From assembly GCF_000969905.1 (NCBI RefSeq), contig NZ_CP009520.1:310001-374000 (forward strand): a stretch of DNA of 64,000 nucleotides, written 5' to 3'. The position numbers were made by a program, and so were the translations under genes. This document shows, piece after piece, positions 8,146 through 16,134 of this stretch; the stretch's first letter is position 1; each line of letters opens with the position of its first letter. The notes under the pieces were generated by a model. It made no database searches. It was given only the letters and a program-made list of their open reading frames with translations, and was not told where the DNA came from. This DNA is from Methanosarcina vacuolata Z-761 (GTDB taxonomy: Archaea > Halobacteriota > Methanosarcinia > Methanosarcinales > Methanosarcinaceae).

Positions 8146-8916
8146 TTATCTGTCTTGTTTGATAAAACCTGGTTCAAGCACCCTCTCATAGATCATTTTC
8201 TGCATATAGGAAACAATCGGCAATTTGATTATCACTGCTTCTCTTTTGTTTCCTGCGCTGTGAACCCCTATTGATTCCTTTCCATCGGCAATCATAAAAA
8301 ATTCTTCTTTATACTGGATGCCGTCAATTACAATGTTATTCATGAAATCCGTAAACTCTTTATTGGTTTCCTTGAACTCAAAAGGAAGTGAATTGAACCT
8401 ATCCAGTTCATCAACTATAAGAGTTAGATTACAGGTTTTTTCCAGTTTTTTTATTTCCCGCTTAAATTCCTTGAGTAACTCAGGGTTTGATGAAAAAATA
8501 ATTAATTCTTCTCTTACTCCTGCCATGATTTCACGTATCCGGTTCTTTATTCCCCAGTCGCTCTGGATGTACCATACAGGAGAAGTTTTTGGAAGTTCAT
8601 AACTCAATTCATTGAGCTGTCCAAGTGTCTCTATTGCACAGTTTAAGAATTCGTTTTTTATTTCTCCGATTACCTTCTTAGGATCAACTGCTCGGAAATA
8701 CGTTGGAGATCCCTGTCTCACTTCCAGATAGCCTTTTTTTGCAAGTACCTTCAGAATTTCATATATTTTGGCTCTTGGCACATTTGTAAGTTCGTGAATC
8801 TCACGGGCTGTAGCCTCCCTCAAACTAACGAGCCCAACATATGCTTTTGCTTCATTTTCGGTTAGCCCCAGTTTTTCAAGGTTATGAATTAACTGAGGAT
8901 TTGTTTGTAATACCAT
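8146..8916 (-). CDS. TrmB-family transcriptional regulator
   Basis: A 256-residue protein. Residues about 10-80 form a TrmB winged helix (LGLTENEAKAYVGLV, then REIHELTNVPRAKIYEILK). A linker helix follows, then a C-terminal domain (about 110-250) resembling the TrmB effector domain, with a degenerate phospholipase-D-like start (SDWGIKNRIREIMAGVREEL). TrmB proteins usually sense sugars or other small molecules and act on adjacent transport genes. The gene is divergent from the RND exporter operon, with 300 bases between, which makes that operon the most likely target; this is inference. Start ATG at 8916 is preceded by TAGGGGTAACAG. Confidence 0.85.
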   Translation of the reverse strand: MVLQTNPQLIHNLEKLGLTENEAKAYVGLVSLREATAREIHELTNVPRAKIYEILKVLAKKGYLEVRQGSPTYFRAVDPKKVIGEIKNEFLNCAIETLGQLNELSYELPKTSPVWYIQSDWGIKNRIREIMAGVREELIIFSSNPELLKEFKREIKKLEKTCNLTLIVDELDRFNSLPFEFKETNKEFTDFMNNIVIDGIQYKEEFFMIADGKESIGVHSAGNKREAVIIKLPIVSYMQKMIYERVLEPGFIKQDR

Positions 8917-9216
8917 CTGTTACCCCTAATGTAACAATAAATTTAAATCTTTTCTGTTTGTATACGTCAAAAGATCTAAGTCACAAAAGATTTGCCGCAA
9001 AATAGTATAATCTTAGCAAAATATTATATTTATTAACATTTATACAAACTTTGGATGTTATATTTTCAGTTCCGGGATAAAAAAAGGCAAGTATTATTTA
9101 AATGTACACAATATTAGATAATGAGCCTTCGGCCCAGAGAAAAAAGGCAAATTCAAGACGTGTACCAAGTTCCTTAAATTGTATTTCACACTAAAAATAT
9201 ATGAGGGGAATCTACT
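8917..9216. promoter_or_regulatory. divergent promoter region between TrmB regulator and RND operon
   Basis: AT-rich intergenic DNA. A TATA-like TATTATTTAAAT at about 9091-9103 could drive the exporter operon, giving a leader of roughly 90 bases. A clear ribosome binding site, GAGGGG (9203-9208), precedes the presumed exporter start. Sites for the regulator cannot be assigned. Confidence 0.4.
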
Positions 9217-11577
9217 ATTAAAAATATTTTTGAAAAACTGGGATTTTTCATTCAGAAGAACCGTTTTTCCATACTCCTGATAGCTTTACTGTGTATACTT
9301 ATAGCAACGCAGGGAGCGCAGCTCATTGAGATGGAATCAGGAACAGAAACCTTTGTTGGAAAAGACTCTCCTCTCTACCAGGATTATGATCACCTTTATC
9401 AAAAAATTTTCCAGACACAATCTGTTGTGGTAATGGTAGAGGGCAACGATGTAGAAACTGCTGACGTGATGAAAGCTGTAGACAGGCTAGAACATCAGGT
9501 CCAGGCAACCAATGGGGTAATTGAAACTACAAGCCCCGCTTCACTGATCAAACAGATCAATTATAAGATGACAGGGAAATCTAAACTCCCTGATACCGAT
9601 GAAGAAATAAAAACCATTGTGGATGGAAACCCTGATATTTTCGGCCAGCTTATTCCTGATAATACTCATATGGTAATTTCGGTAGTCATGGCCGGTTCAG
9701 CTAGTGAAGATAATCAGGAAGATATCCTTGCTTCCACTCAAGAAGCTGTTTCACTTGCGGATTTTCCACCTTCCTACAACATTATTGTTACTGGCGATCC
9801 AGCATTCAGCGTTTCCATGAACGATGAGATGACTTCCAGTATGGGAGTGCTTCTAGGACTTTCAGCGGTTTTCATGATTATTGTACTGCTTCTTGTGTTC
9901 AGACATGTTCGCTGGTGTCTTCTTCCTCTGCCGATAGTTCTTCTTGGTATTGTTTATACCTTCGGAGCCATGGGTTATATAGGAATTCCCATGTCCATGG
10001 TTTCCATGGCTGCATTCCCTATCCTTATAGGCTTAGGAATTGACTATGCTATTCAGTTCCATAACCGACTTGAGGAGGAACTTCGGGAAAAAGGGAACAA
10101 AACAACAGCAGTTATAGAAACCGTAAAGCATACCGGGCCTGCAGTCCTCACAGCTCTGGTAATGACAGCCCTTGGATTTTTCTCCCTTTTTACATCTACA
10201 GTGCCAATGATCCAGGATTTTGGTAAATTGCTTATGATAGGCATTTTAATGTGTTACTTCTCTGCTATCTTTGTAGGGGTTATAACAATTTCTTTATTTG
10301 ACAAATACTCGGATAAAAACCCCCTGAGGAAGGTAATAAGTAAGATAAAACCTGCAAATCCGGAAAAGAAGAAAAAGTCTGAGGAAGGAGACGAAAGTGA
10401 TCGCCTGATAGGGAGGATCCTGCAGAAAACTACAAACCTGACTATCAAATATGACGTTGTAGTACTGGGAATTGCACTCTTGCTCTGCTTTGGCGGACTT
10501 TACCTCGACCAGTCCGTGCCTATCCAGACTGATGTTGAAACTTTTGTGCCTCAGGACATGCCTGCACTCGTGGATCTTCAACATATGGGAGATATCATGG
10601 GCAATAGTGATGAATTAAACCTTATCATCAAGGTTAAGGACGTAGCTAATCCAGACGTCCTTAAGTGGATTGATCAGTTTTCCGAGCATGAAGCAGCGTC
10701 TAATAGCCACATTTACGGCTCTTCGAGCATTGTAGATCTCGTAAAGGAATATAATGGAGGGGTAATTCCCGATACCAGCCAGGAAATAAAGGATATTTAC
10801 TCTGAAATTCCTGATTCACAGAAAGACCGCTATATATACGGGAATAATATGCTTCTCCTGAACTTCGACATAGGAAATGCGGTTGCGGACATAAAGGTAA
10901 CAGGTATTGAGGAACTCAGGAATGTTGTCAAGCAAGACATGCAGTGGATGCCGGCTCCACCGGGCACAGCTGTCACGATTACCGGAAACTCGGTTGTGTA
11001 CATAGAGGTTATCTCTGCTCTTACCAGCGGAAGAATTACAATGACTTTCCTTGGCCTGATCCTCGTGCTCGCAGGGCTTCTTATTGTATACAAAGACTGG
11101 GTGAAAGCCCTTGTTCCTGTAATCCCAATGTTAATAGTTATTGGTTGGTCAGGCGGAGTTATGAGCCTTCTTAATATCAGCTATACTCCCCTCACAGCAA
11201 CCCTGGGAGCTCTGATACTGGGAGTCGGGTCAGAATATGCTATCCTCATGATGGAACGTTACTTTGAAGAAAAGGATAAAGGAGCAAGTCCTTTAGAGGC
11301 TATCCAGCTAACCAGTTCCAAAATAGGAAGTGCAATTGTTGCTTCAGGGGCCACGACGGTATTCGGGTTTATGGCCCTGCTGGCTTCTCCTTTCCCCATA
11401 ATAACCGACTTTGGTACAGTTACGGTTATCGATGTCTTGCTGGCTCTCTTGGCAACCTTTGTAGTCTTCCCCCCGCTTATGGTTACTTTTGATATCTGGC
11501 GCGATAAAAGAAAAGGGGCCAGGACAGCAGAAAAACAGACAGATACAAAAAAACAAATTCAGGGGGCCGAGATATGA
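9217..11577 (+). CDS. RND/MMPL-family exporter, probable ATT start
   Basis: Membrane transporter of about 786 residues in two similar halves. Each has one helix, a large outside domain, then about five helices. Duplicated motifs are visible: LGIDYAIQFHNRLEEE and VGSEYAILMMERYFEE; ALGFFSLFTS and VFGFMALLAS. This is the archaeal HAE/MMPL type, proton-driven export of lipids or hydrophobic compounds. The first ATG, 9331, lies after the first membrane helix (about FSILLIALLCILIATQ). The frame is open back to a TGA at 9202, and GAGGGG (9203-9208) points to ATT at 9217, giving KNIFEKLGFFIQKNRF as the expected cytoplasmic start. The gene overlaps the next by ATGA (11574). Confidence 0.85.
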   Translation: MKNIFEKLGFFIQKNRFSILLIALLCILIATQGAQLIEMESGTETFVGKDSPLYQDYDHLYQKIFQTQSVVVMVEGNDVETADVMKAVDRLEHQVQATNGVIETTSPASLIKQINYKMTGKSKLPDTDEEIKTIVDGNPDIFGQLIPDNTHMVISVVMAGSASEDNQEDILASTQEAVSLADFPPSYNIIVTGDPAFSVSMNDEMTSSMGVLLGLSAVFMIIVLLLVFRHVRWCLLPLPIVLLGIVYTFGAMGYIGIPMSMVSMAAFPILIGLGIDYAIQFHNRLEEELREKGNKTTAVIETVKHTGPAVLTALVMTALGFFSLFTSTVPMIQDFGKLLMIGILMCYFSAIFVGVITISLFDKYSDKNPLRKVISKIKPANPEKKKKSEEGDESDRLIGRILQKTTNLTIKYDVVVLGIALLLCFGGLYLDQSVPIQTDVETFVPQDMPALVDLQHMGDIMGNSDELNLIIKVKDVANPDVLKWIDQFSEHEAASNSHIYGSSSIVDLVKEYNGGVIPDTSQEIKDIYSEIPDSQKDRYIYGNNMLLLNFDIGNAVADIKVTGIEELRNVVKQDMQWMPAPPGTAVTITGNSVVYIEVISALTSGRITMTFLGLILVLAGLLIVYKDWVKALVPVIPMLIVIGWSGGVMSLLNISYTPLTATLGALILGVGSEYAILMMERYFEEKDKGASPLEAIQLTSSKIGSAIVASGATTVFGFMALLASPFPIITDFGTVTVIDVLLALLATFVVFPPLMVTFDIWRDKRKGARTAEKQTDTKKQIQGAEI

Positions 11578-12719
11578 TACGAGTGCCCATAACAAAACTA
11601 AGGCAAAGAATGATTAAAAAAATTGCTACGTTTGCGTTAATTATACTGGTAGTATCAGTGACTGCACTCCCAGCTCTCGGAGAAGACGATGATGAAAACA
11701 ACTTCATTGCTCTAGATCATGGGTATACTGTGGATTACTACAAGAGTTACGGGTCACCAGTAATACAGGCGTCAATTACAGGGGATCCCGAGCTTGAAAG
11801 GGGAGAAACTGCAGATCTGAAGATAAAAATCGCAAATGCCGGAGCTATATCTGGTTTTAAGAGGTTAAACGCAAATCAGAAAAGAATAAACGATTCCATT
11901 GAAGAAACAATTGCACTGGGAGAGATGGGAGAAGAAGAAGAATGTACGACAGCAAAAGATATAGACGCTACTCTTCAATCAGAAACGAAGTACATTGAAG
12001 TAGAGTCAACAGGCAATTTTCAGAACGTTGAGGAACTTGAAACCGGTCATATAGCACTTCTTAGTTACACAATAAAAGTTGATGGCAATGCACCTGCTGG
12101 AAATTATGAACTTCTTCTGCCAGTGACCTATCAATACCAGGCAAATGTCCGAACTGTAACTGCGGATGCGGTAAATCTCGGAATTACTGATGTAGACTAT
12201 GCAAGAGAGTACAAAACGAAAACCGAAACTCTCAAAATACCTATTTCCATAAAAAGTGAACCTAAATTCGAAGTAACCAATGTTTCTGGCAACCTGGTGC
12301 AGGGTGAAAGTAAGGTTGTTAATGTTACTTATAAAAACACAAGAGAAACCGTAGCAAAAGACGCTTTTGCCCGGATAATTGTGATGAGCCCTCTAAGCAC
12401 TGAAAAAGCTACGGTAAGATTAGGGGATATTGGACCGGGAGAAGAAAAGACTGCCAGTTTTGAAATTAAGGCCGATTCGGATGCTACTGTAAAAAAGTAT
12501 GGAGTTAATAGTGAAATAAAATATCTTGATAATGACGGAGATTCTAAATTTTCAGAAAGTATGAAAGTAGACTTACCTCTTAAAGCAACAGAACAAAAAT
12601 TTAGCATAACAGGAATAGCAATTTTATTGATTATAGTTATCGCCCTTTACCAGATAGTAAACGTACACCGGAAAAGAAACCAGAACGATGAGAATGTATC
12701 AGGTGATGAAAATGAATAA
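11574..12719 (+). CDS. secreted COG1361/NEW3-type protein with C-terminal anchor
   Basis: A 381-residue exported protein. A hydrophobic signal (about residues 17-35, ATFALIILVVSVTALPAL) is followed by beta-rich domains of the COG1361 S-layer-like type. Repeated segments include EVTNVSGNLVQGESKVVNVTYKN and a GDIGPGEEKTASFEI pattern, both typical of CARDB/NEW3 Ig-like folds. A final membrane helix (about 345-362, ITGIAILLIIVIALYQIV) and a charged tail anchor it. It overlaps the exporter stop codon (ATGA) and the next gene, so it is translationally coupled to both. Co-occurrence with an RND pump suggests an outside accessory or adaptor role, which is inference. Confidence 0.8.
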   Translation: MIRVPITKLRQRMIKKIATFALIILVVSVTALPALGEDDDENNFIALDHGYTVDYYKSYGSPVIQASITGDPELERGETADLKIKIANAGAISGFKRLNANQKRINDSIEETIALGEMGEEEECTTAKDIDATLQSETKYIEVESTGNFQNVEELETGHIALLSYTIKVDGNAPAGNYELLLPVTYQYQANVRTVTADAVNLGITDVDYAREYKTKTETLKIPISIKSEPKFEVTNVSGNLVQGESKVVNVTYKNTRETVAKDAFARIIVMSPLSTEKATVRLGDIGPGEEKTASFEIKADSDATVKKYGVNSEIKYLDNDGDSKFSESMKVDLPLKATEQKFSITGIAILLIIVIALYQIVNVHRKRNQNDENVSGDENE

Positions 12720-13770
12720 TAAAAATGGATTATTTATTACTGTCACAACTCTTCTGATCCTTTGTTGGGCAGTCTTCCCAGCGCAGGCAGCTGTACCAGA
12801 CAATTTTGATATTAGTGAAAACTACTACTCAGTATACGGAGGGCCTGACCTTAATGCAACACTTGTTGGAGACAACCAGTACTCTAGAGGAGATACTGTA
12901 ACTCTCAATCTAAATATGATGAATAAGGGTGAAATTTCCGGCTTTAAATCTGAAAAGGATGCAGATATTGGGGATTATGCAAATGAGATGCTCCAGCAGT
13001 CAGAGATGCAGTATGAAGCGCAGGCTACGACAGCAATAGGCATTCTTGCAACCCTTAAATCTGATGATCCTAACATTAAAGTTAAGTCTGGATCCCAGGA
13101 AGCTGGAACTCTCAAACAGGGAAAAGAGAGTGCAAGTCCCACAAAGTTTACAGTTGAAATTAACAAAAACACTCCTGCAGGTACTTATCCTCTTACCCTT
13201 GAGCTTTCTTATCAGTACCAGAATAATGTTCAGGTAGGCGGAGATGACTTTGACAGTGTTACAGGCCTTGTAACGAATAAGGAAGTCGGTCTCTGGTATG
13301 AAAACAAGACACAGACGCAGACTATAAATATCGAAGTCAAGAAGGAGCCTTACTTTGAAGTTACAAATGTAACAGGTGACCTTTACCCTGATGAAGGTGG
13401 GATGCTTTATGTTACATATAAAAACACAGGAGAAGAAACTGCAAAAGATTCAACTGTTAGAATTAGTGCATCTGATCCCTTCAGTACCACTGATGACCAG
13501 GCTTACCTTGGAACTCTGAAACCCGGAGACAGTGAAGTTGCTGTTTTCGATATGGATGTAGACGAAACTGCTACTGCAAAGCCATACTCTATAAGCAGCG
13601 AGATTTTCTATGAAGATGCTGATGGGCACGACCAGACTTCGGATACTATTAAATTAAATACCGAAGTTCTGGAGGCAAAAAATTCTCTCCCGGGATTTGG
13701 GCTTGTGACAGGGATTACAATGGCTCTAGCTGCATGCTTTGTAATGCTCAGGAGAAAGAAACAGGATTGA
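12712..13770 (+). CDS. second COG1361 secreted protein, PGF-CTERM-like tail
   Basis: A paralogue of the preceding gene (shared EVTNV-GDL, VTYKNTGEETAKD and TYPLTLELSYQYQNN patterns). The frame opens at 12688, but ATG 12712 (MNNKNGLFITV) follows AGGTGAT at the right distance, gives a classical signal peptide cut near QAAVP, and overlaps the upstream stop. The mature protein has two or three Ig-like beta domains. The C-terminus reads LPGFGLVTGITMALAACFVM then RRKKQD, which fits the PGF-CTERM archaeosortase signal: PGF, hydrophobic helix, basic end. The protein is probably processed and lipid-linked at the cell surface. It is followed by a strong hairpin terminator. Confidence 0.8.
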   Translation: MNNKNGLFITVTTLLILCWAVFPAQAAVPDNFDISENYYSVYGGPDLNATLVGDNQYSRGDTVTLNLNMMNKGEISGFKSEKDADIGDYANEMLQQSEMQYEAQATTAIGILATLKSDDPNIKVKSGSQEAGTLKQGKESASPTKFTVEINKNTPAGTYPLTLELSYQYQNNVQVGGDDFDSVTGLVTNKEVGLWYENKTQTQTINIEVKKEPYFEVTNVTGDLYPDEGGMLYVTYKNTGEETAKDSTVRISASDPFSTTDDQAYLGTLKPGDSEVAVFDMDVDETATAKPYSISSEIFYEDADGHDQTSDTIKLNTEVLEAKNSLPGFGLVTGITMALAACFVMLRRKKQD

Positions 13771-13801
13771 AGCAGAAAGGTAAATAATAGTAAAGTATGC
13801 A

Positions 13802-13835
13802 CGTAGCCTTTTTAAAGGCTACGACCCTCTATTTT
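13802..13835 (+). terminator. hairpin terminator of the RND operon
   Basis: CGTAGCCTTT (13802-13811) and AAAGGCTACG (13814-13823) form a perfect 10-base-pair stem with a tiny loop, followed by CTATTTTT. It lies 31 bases after the last stop codon of the exporter operon. Confidence 0.7.
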
Positions 13836-13973
13836 TGGAAATATACTCGTGCAGTTTTTCTTGCGATTTTCTAACTTTTGAATTTTACCTGTAGTAGTAA
13901 TTAGAATTAAAGCTGAACATATTAAGTATAACCAGGCTATTTTATAACTTAATTAGTTTAATTCTGTCATATT

Positions 13974-14036
13974 GGTACTTTTTATGTGAAGGTGCTTTTT
14001 ATGTTAAGATACTTTTTATGTGAAGCAAGTGGAGAT
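13974..14036. repeat. short direct repeats ahead of the stress protein gene
   Basis: Three copies of a unit like TACTTTTTATGTGAAG occur with variable ends, immediately upstream of the UspA-like gene. They overlap its leader and may include its promoter. Confidence 0.6.
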
Positions 14037-14041
14037 AAAAT

Positions 14042-14494
14042 ATGAAGAGAAAACTTTTCCGAAATATAGTTATTGCAACAGATGGATCTAAGAATGTTCA
14101 GAGGGCTATTTCTCACGGTATTGAGTTTGCAAAACTTAGCGGAGCCATTGTCCACGCTCTTTACGTAGTAAATACACCCTCTACAATTTCTGAAAATTGG
14201 ACTGCTGGTAAAGAAACAATCTATAATATTATGAAAAATGATGGGCAGAAAGCAGTATCTAAAATTAAGAAGATTGGAGAGGCCTCAGGTGTAGAGGTCA
14301 GAGAGGTCCTTTTAAAAGGGTATCCAAGTAGTGAAATCATCTATTTCGCGGAAAATAACAATATTGATTTGATAGTAATGGGCTCCCTTGGAGCAACCGG
14401 ACTTGAAAGGTTCCTAATAGGAAGCGTTGCAGAAACAGTAGTAAGAGGTTCTAAAGTCCCGGTCCTGGTTGTCCGGAGTGAAAAGCAAAGCTGA
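14042..14494 (+). CDS. universal stress protein, UspA family
   Basis: A 150-residue single-domain Usp. It has the N-terminal strand FRNIVIATDGSKN and the C-terminal nucleotide motif GSLGATGLERFLIGSVAE (G-x2-G-x9-G-S type), followed by VPVLVVR. The motif marks the ATP-binding subgroup. It probably helps in stress survival; the exact role is unknown for archaeal members. GTGGAGAT precedes the ATG. It is monocistronic, flanked by a terminator upstream and a small repeat downstream. Confidence 0.9.
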   Translation: MKRKLFRNIVIATDGSKNVQRAISHGIEFAKLSGAIVHALYVVNTPSTISENWTAGKETIYNIMKNDGQKAVSKIKKIGEASGVEVREVLLKGYPSSEIIYFAENNNIDLIVMGSLGATGLERFLIGSVAETVVRGSKVPVLVVRSEKQS

Positions 14495-14575
14495 ACTTTC
14501 TGTTAACTGGAAGCCTTTGAGAATATAAATAAATCAGAATTCAGGACTAAAAATAGAAAATATAACTCCATCTAT

Positions 14576-14651
14576 AGTCACGAAGCTAAATAATGCAAAT
14601 ATTCAATGAGGTGCAATGAAGGTTTTTGTTGCAACAATCACAGGTGTGACT
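14576..14651 (+). repeat. 76-base dispersed repeat, copy 1
   Basis: The sequence starts AGTCACGAAGCTAAATAATG and ends CAGGTGTGACT. A second 76-base copy lies at 24959-25034 on the opposite strand. In the same frame both read KLNNA...FVATITG(V/I)TI, with a stop codon in this copy, so the repeat may descend from a coding fragment. The ends are short inverted repeats (AGTCAC/GTGACT). Confidence 0.6.
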
Positions 14652-14698
14652 ATATGTATTGGAAAATGTATGCTCCTGTCAAATTGGGTTATAATTTT

Positions 14699-15295
14699 TC
14701 AGTCGGAGCGATCCGTCTCCATTGAATCGATTTTTGCAGGTTTTTTTTCACCGACAATTTTTGCAACCATTACCTCGGTTGATTTGATGACCGCGTAAAC
14801 CATGTCTCCTGGTTTGATATCGAGTTTTTCTACAGCTTCTTCAGTGACTACTGAGGTTATAACTGAAGGTTCCATTTCTATCGTAATTTTAGATACAAGC
14901 CCGTTTTTTTCCACTTCAAGCACTTTACCAGGTAGCTGGTTTCTGGCTGATAATTTGAAGCTTACGTTTTCCCAGGCTGTTTCATCCCCTATGGTTTCAC
15001 TAATAAGCTGCTTACTGGATTCGTACTCAGCTAACAGCTTTCTTCCGAGGTCTGTCAGGAAGGTACCCTGATTTTTTCCTCCTCGTACAGTGACGACTGC
15101 GGGTTCGCCAAGAGCTTCATTCATTTTTTTAAGTACTATCCAGGCTTGTTTATATGATATCTCAAGCTTCTTGCAGGCTTTCCGAAGTGAATGCTCTTCT
15201 TCTATCGTCTTCAGTAACTTAGCTCTTCCAGCACCCATGACGGTCTTTCCGTCTTCCGTAAACCAGACCTTTGTTCTTGCTTTCACAAATTTCAC
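14699..15295 (-). CDS. modE: ModE-family molybdate/tungstate-responsive regulator
   Basis: A 198-residue protein. The N-terminal winged helix (about residues 10-110) has the ModE signature: VMGAGRAKLLKTIEEEHSLR, then SYKQAWIVLKKMN and VRGGKNQGTFLTDLG. A TOBE domain (about 120-185: SARNQLPGKVLEVEKNG, then IKPGDMVYAVIKSTEVMVA) binds oxyanion. ModE represses or activates molybdate/tungstate transport and molybdoenzyme genes; in methanogens these metals serve formylmethanofuran dehydrogenase. The start is GTG at 15295, overlapping the TGA of the decayed transporter ATPase gene upstream, which shows they were once one operon. Confidence 0.9.
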   Translation of the reverse strand: MKFVKARTKVWFTEDGKTVMGAGRAKLLKTIEEEHSLRKACKKLEISYKQAWIVLKKMNEALGEPAVVTVRGGKNQGTFLTDLGRKLLAEYESSKQLISETIGDETAWENVSFKLSARNQLPGKVLEVEKNGLVSKITIEMEPSVITSVVTEEAVEKLDIKPGDMVYAVIKSTEVMVAKIVGEKKPAKIDSMETDRSD

Positions 15296-15860
15296 CTTTT
15301 ACACCGGAGCACATGGACAGAACTTGCCCTGTAATGGGCATACACCGGAACTCCAGGAAGGGTACCCATTTCCTCTGCTGATTGTCGGGTTATGAGGGCA
15401 TTAAGAAGAACGCTGCAATCAACTTTCACCCGAACAAGAGCTCCCAGCATCCAGCTTTCAGTAACCTTGCCCTGTAGAGAGTTTCTGATTCAGGATTGTG
15501 TGGAAGTCTTACTTAAATCTATGTTCTCAGACGTCAGGAAGGCATGTAACTGGCTACCTACCTTAATATCCCTGAAGCGTGAATAATTCTCTCTCCGGCT
15601 TCAATCCTTATAAGTCAACGGCCTGCAGAGGTAACCTTACCGTTCAGCATATTTTCAAACCCTACGAAGCTGGCTATCCTGCTATCAATCGTTTTTTCGA
15701 AAATTCCTCCCGGAATCCCTACCTGCATAAGTTTTCCGTCTATTATTATCGTGATCCTGTAAGCCATTGTCCGCTGTTCGGTCTGGTCATGGATAGTATG
15801 CAGCATAGTCAACTTTTTATTTGCCCATATATCCTGAAAAATGACGGAAATTACAACAGT
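15292..15860 (-). pseudogene. decayed molybdate/tungstate ABC transporter ATPase, C-terminal remnant
   Basis: On the minus strand, 15615-15835 reads FQDIWANKKLTMLHTIHDQTE and then IIIDGKLMQVGIPGGIFEK and VGFENMLNGKV. These match the switch-loop (VTHDQTEA) and following region of WtpC/ModC ATPases. After frameshifts, 15292-15470 reads VTESWMLGALVRVKVD and then LITRQSAEEMGTLPGVPVYA and ASSVHVLR, the TOBE tail of the same family. Walker A and the ABC signature are missing, so it is truncated at the N-terminal side and frameshifted. Its stop TGA overlaps the modE start. Confidence 0.8.
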
Positions 15861-16134
15861 AGCCTGAGACTATTTTAAAAATAAACTTTATAATATAATT
15901 ACTAAAAATAAATCTAGTTTTAATTAAAGCTAGATTGTCTAACTGTAAAAAAAGATGCCTGTAAGACTATAAAGTGTTAAATAAATGTTGTAGTGAAAGT
16001 AAATGTTTATTTATTTATATGCCGATACGATGAGCATATATATAAAGTCTTATATTTGAAAATTGAATAATATCTCGAAAATTCGATAAAATAAGTGGCT
16101 TATACACATTACTAATATCTCTGAAGGTCTATTT

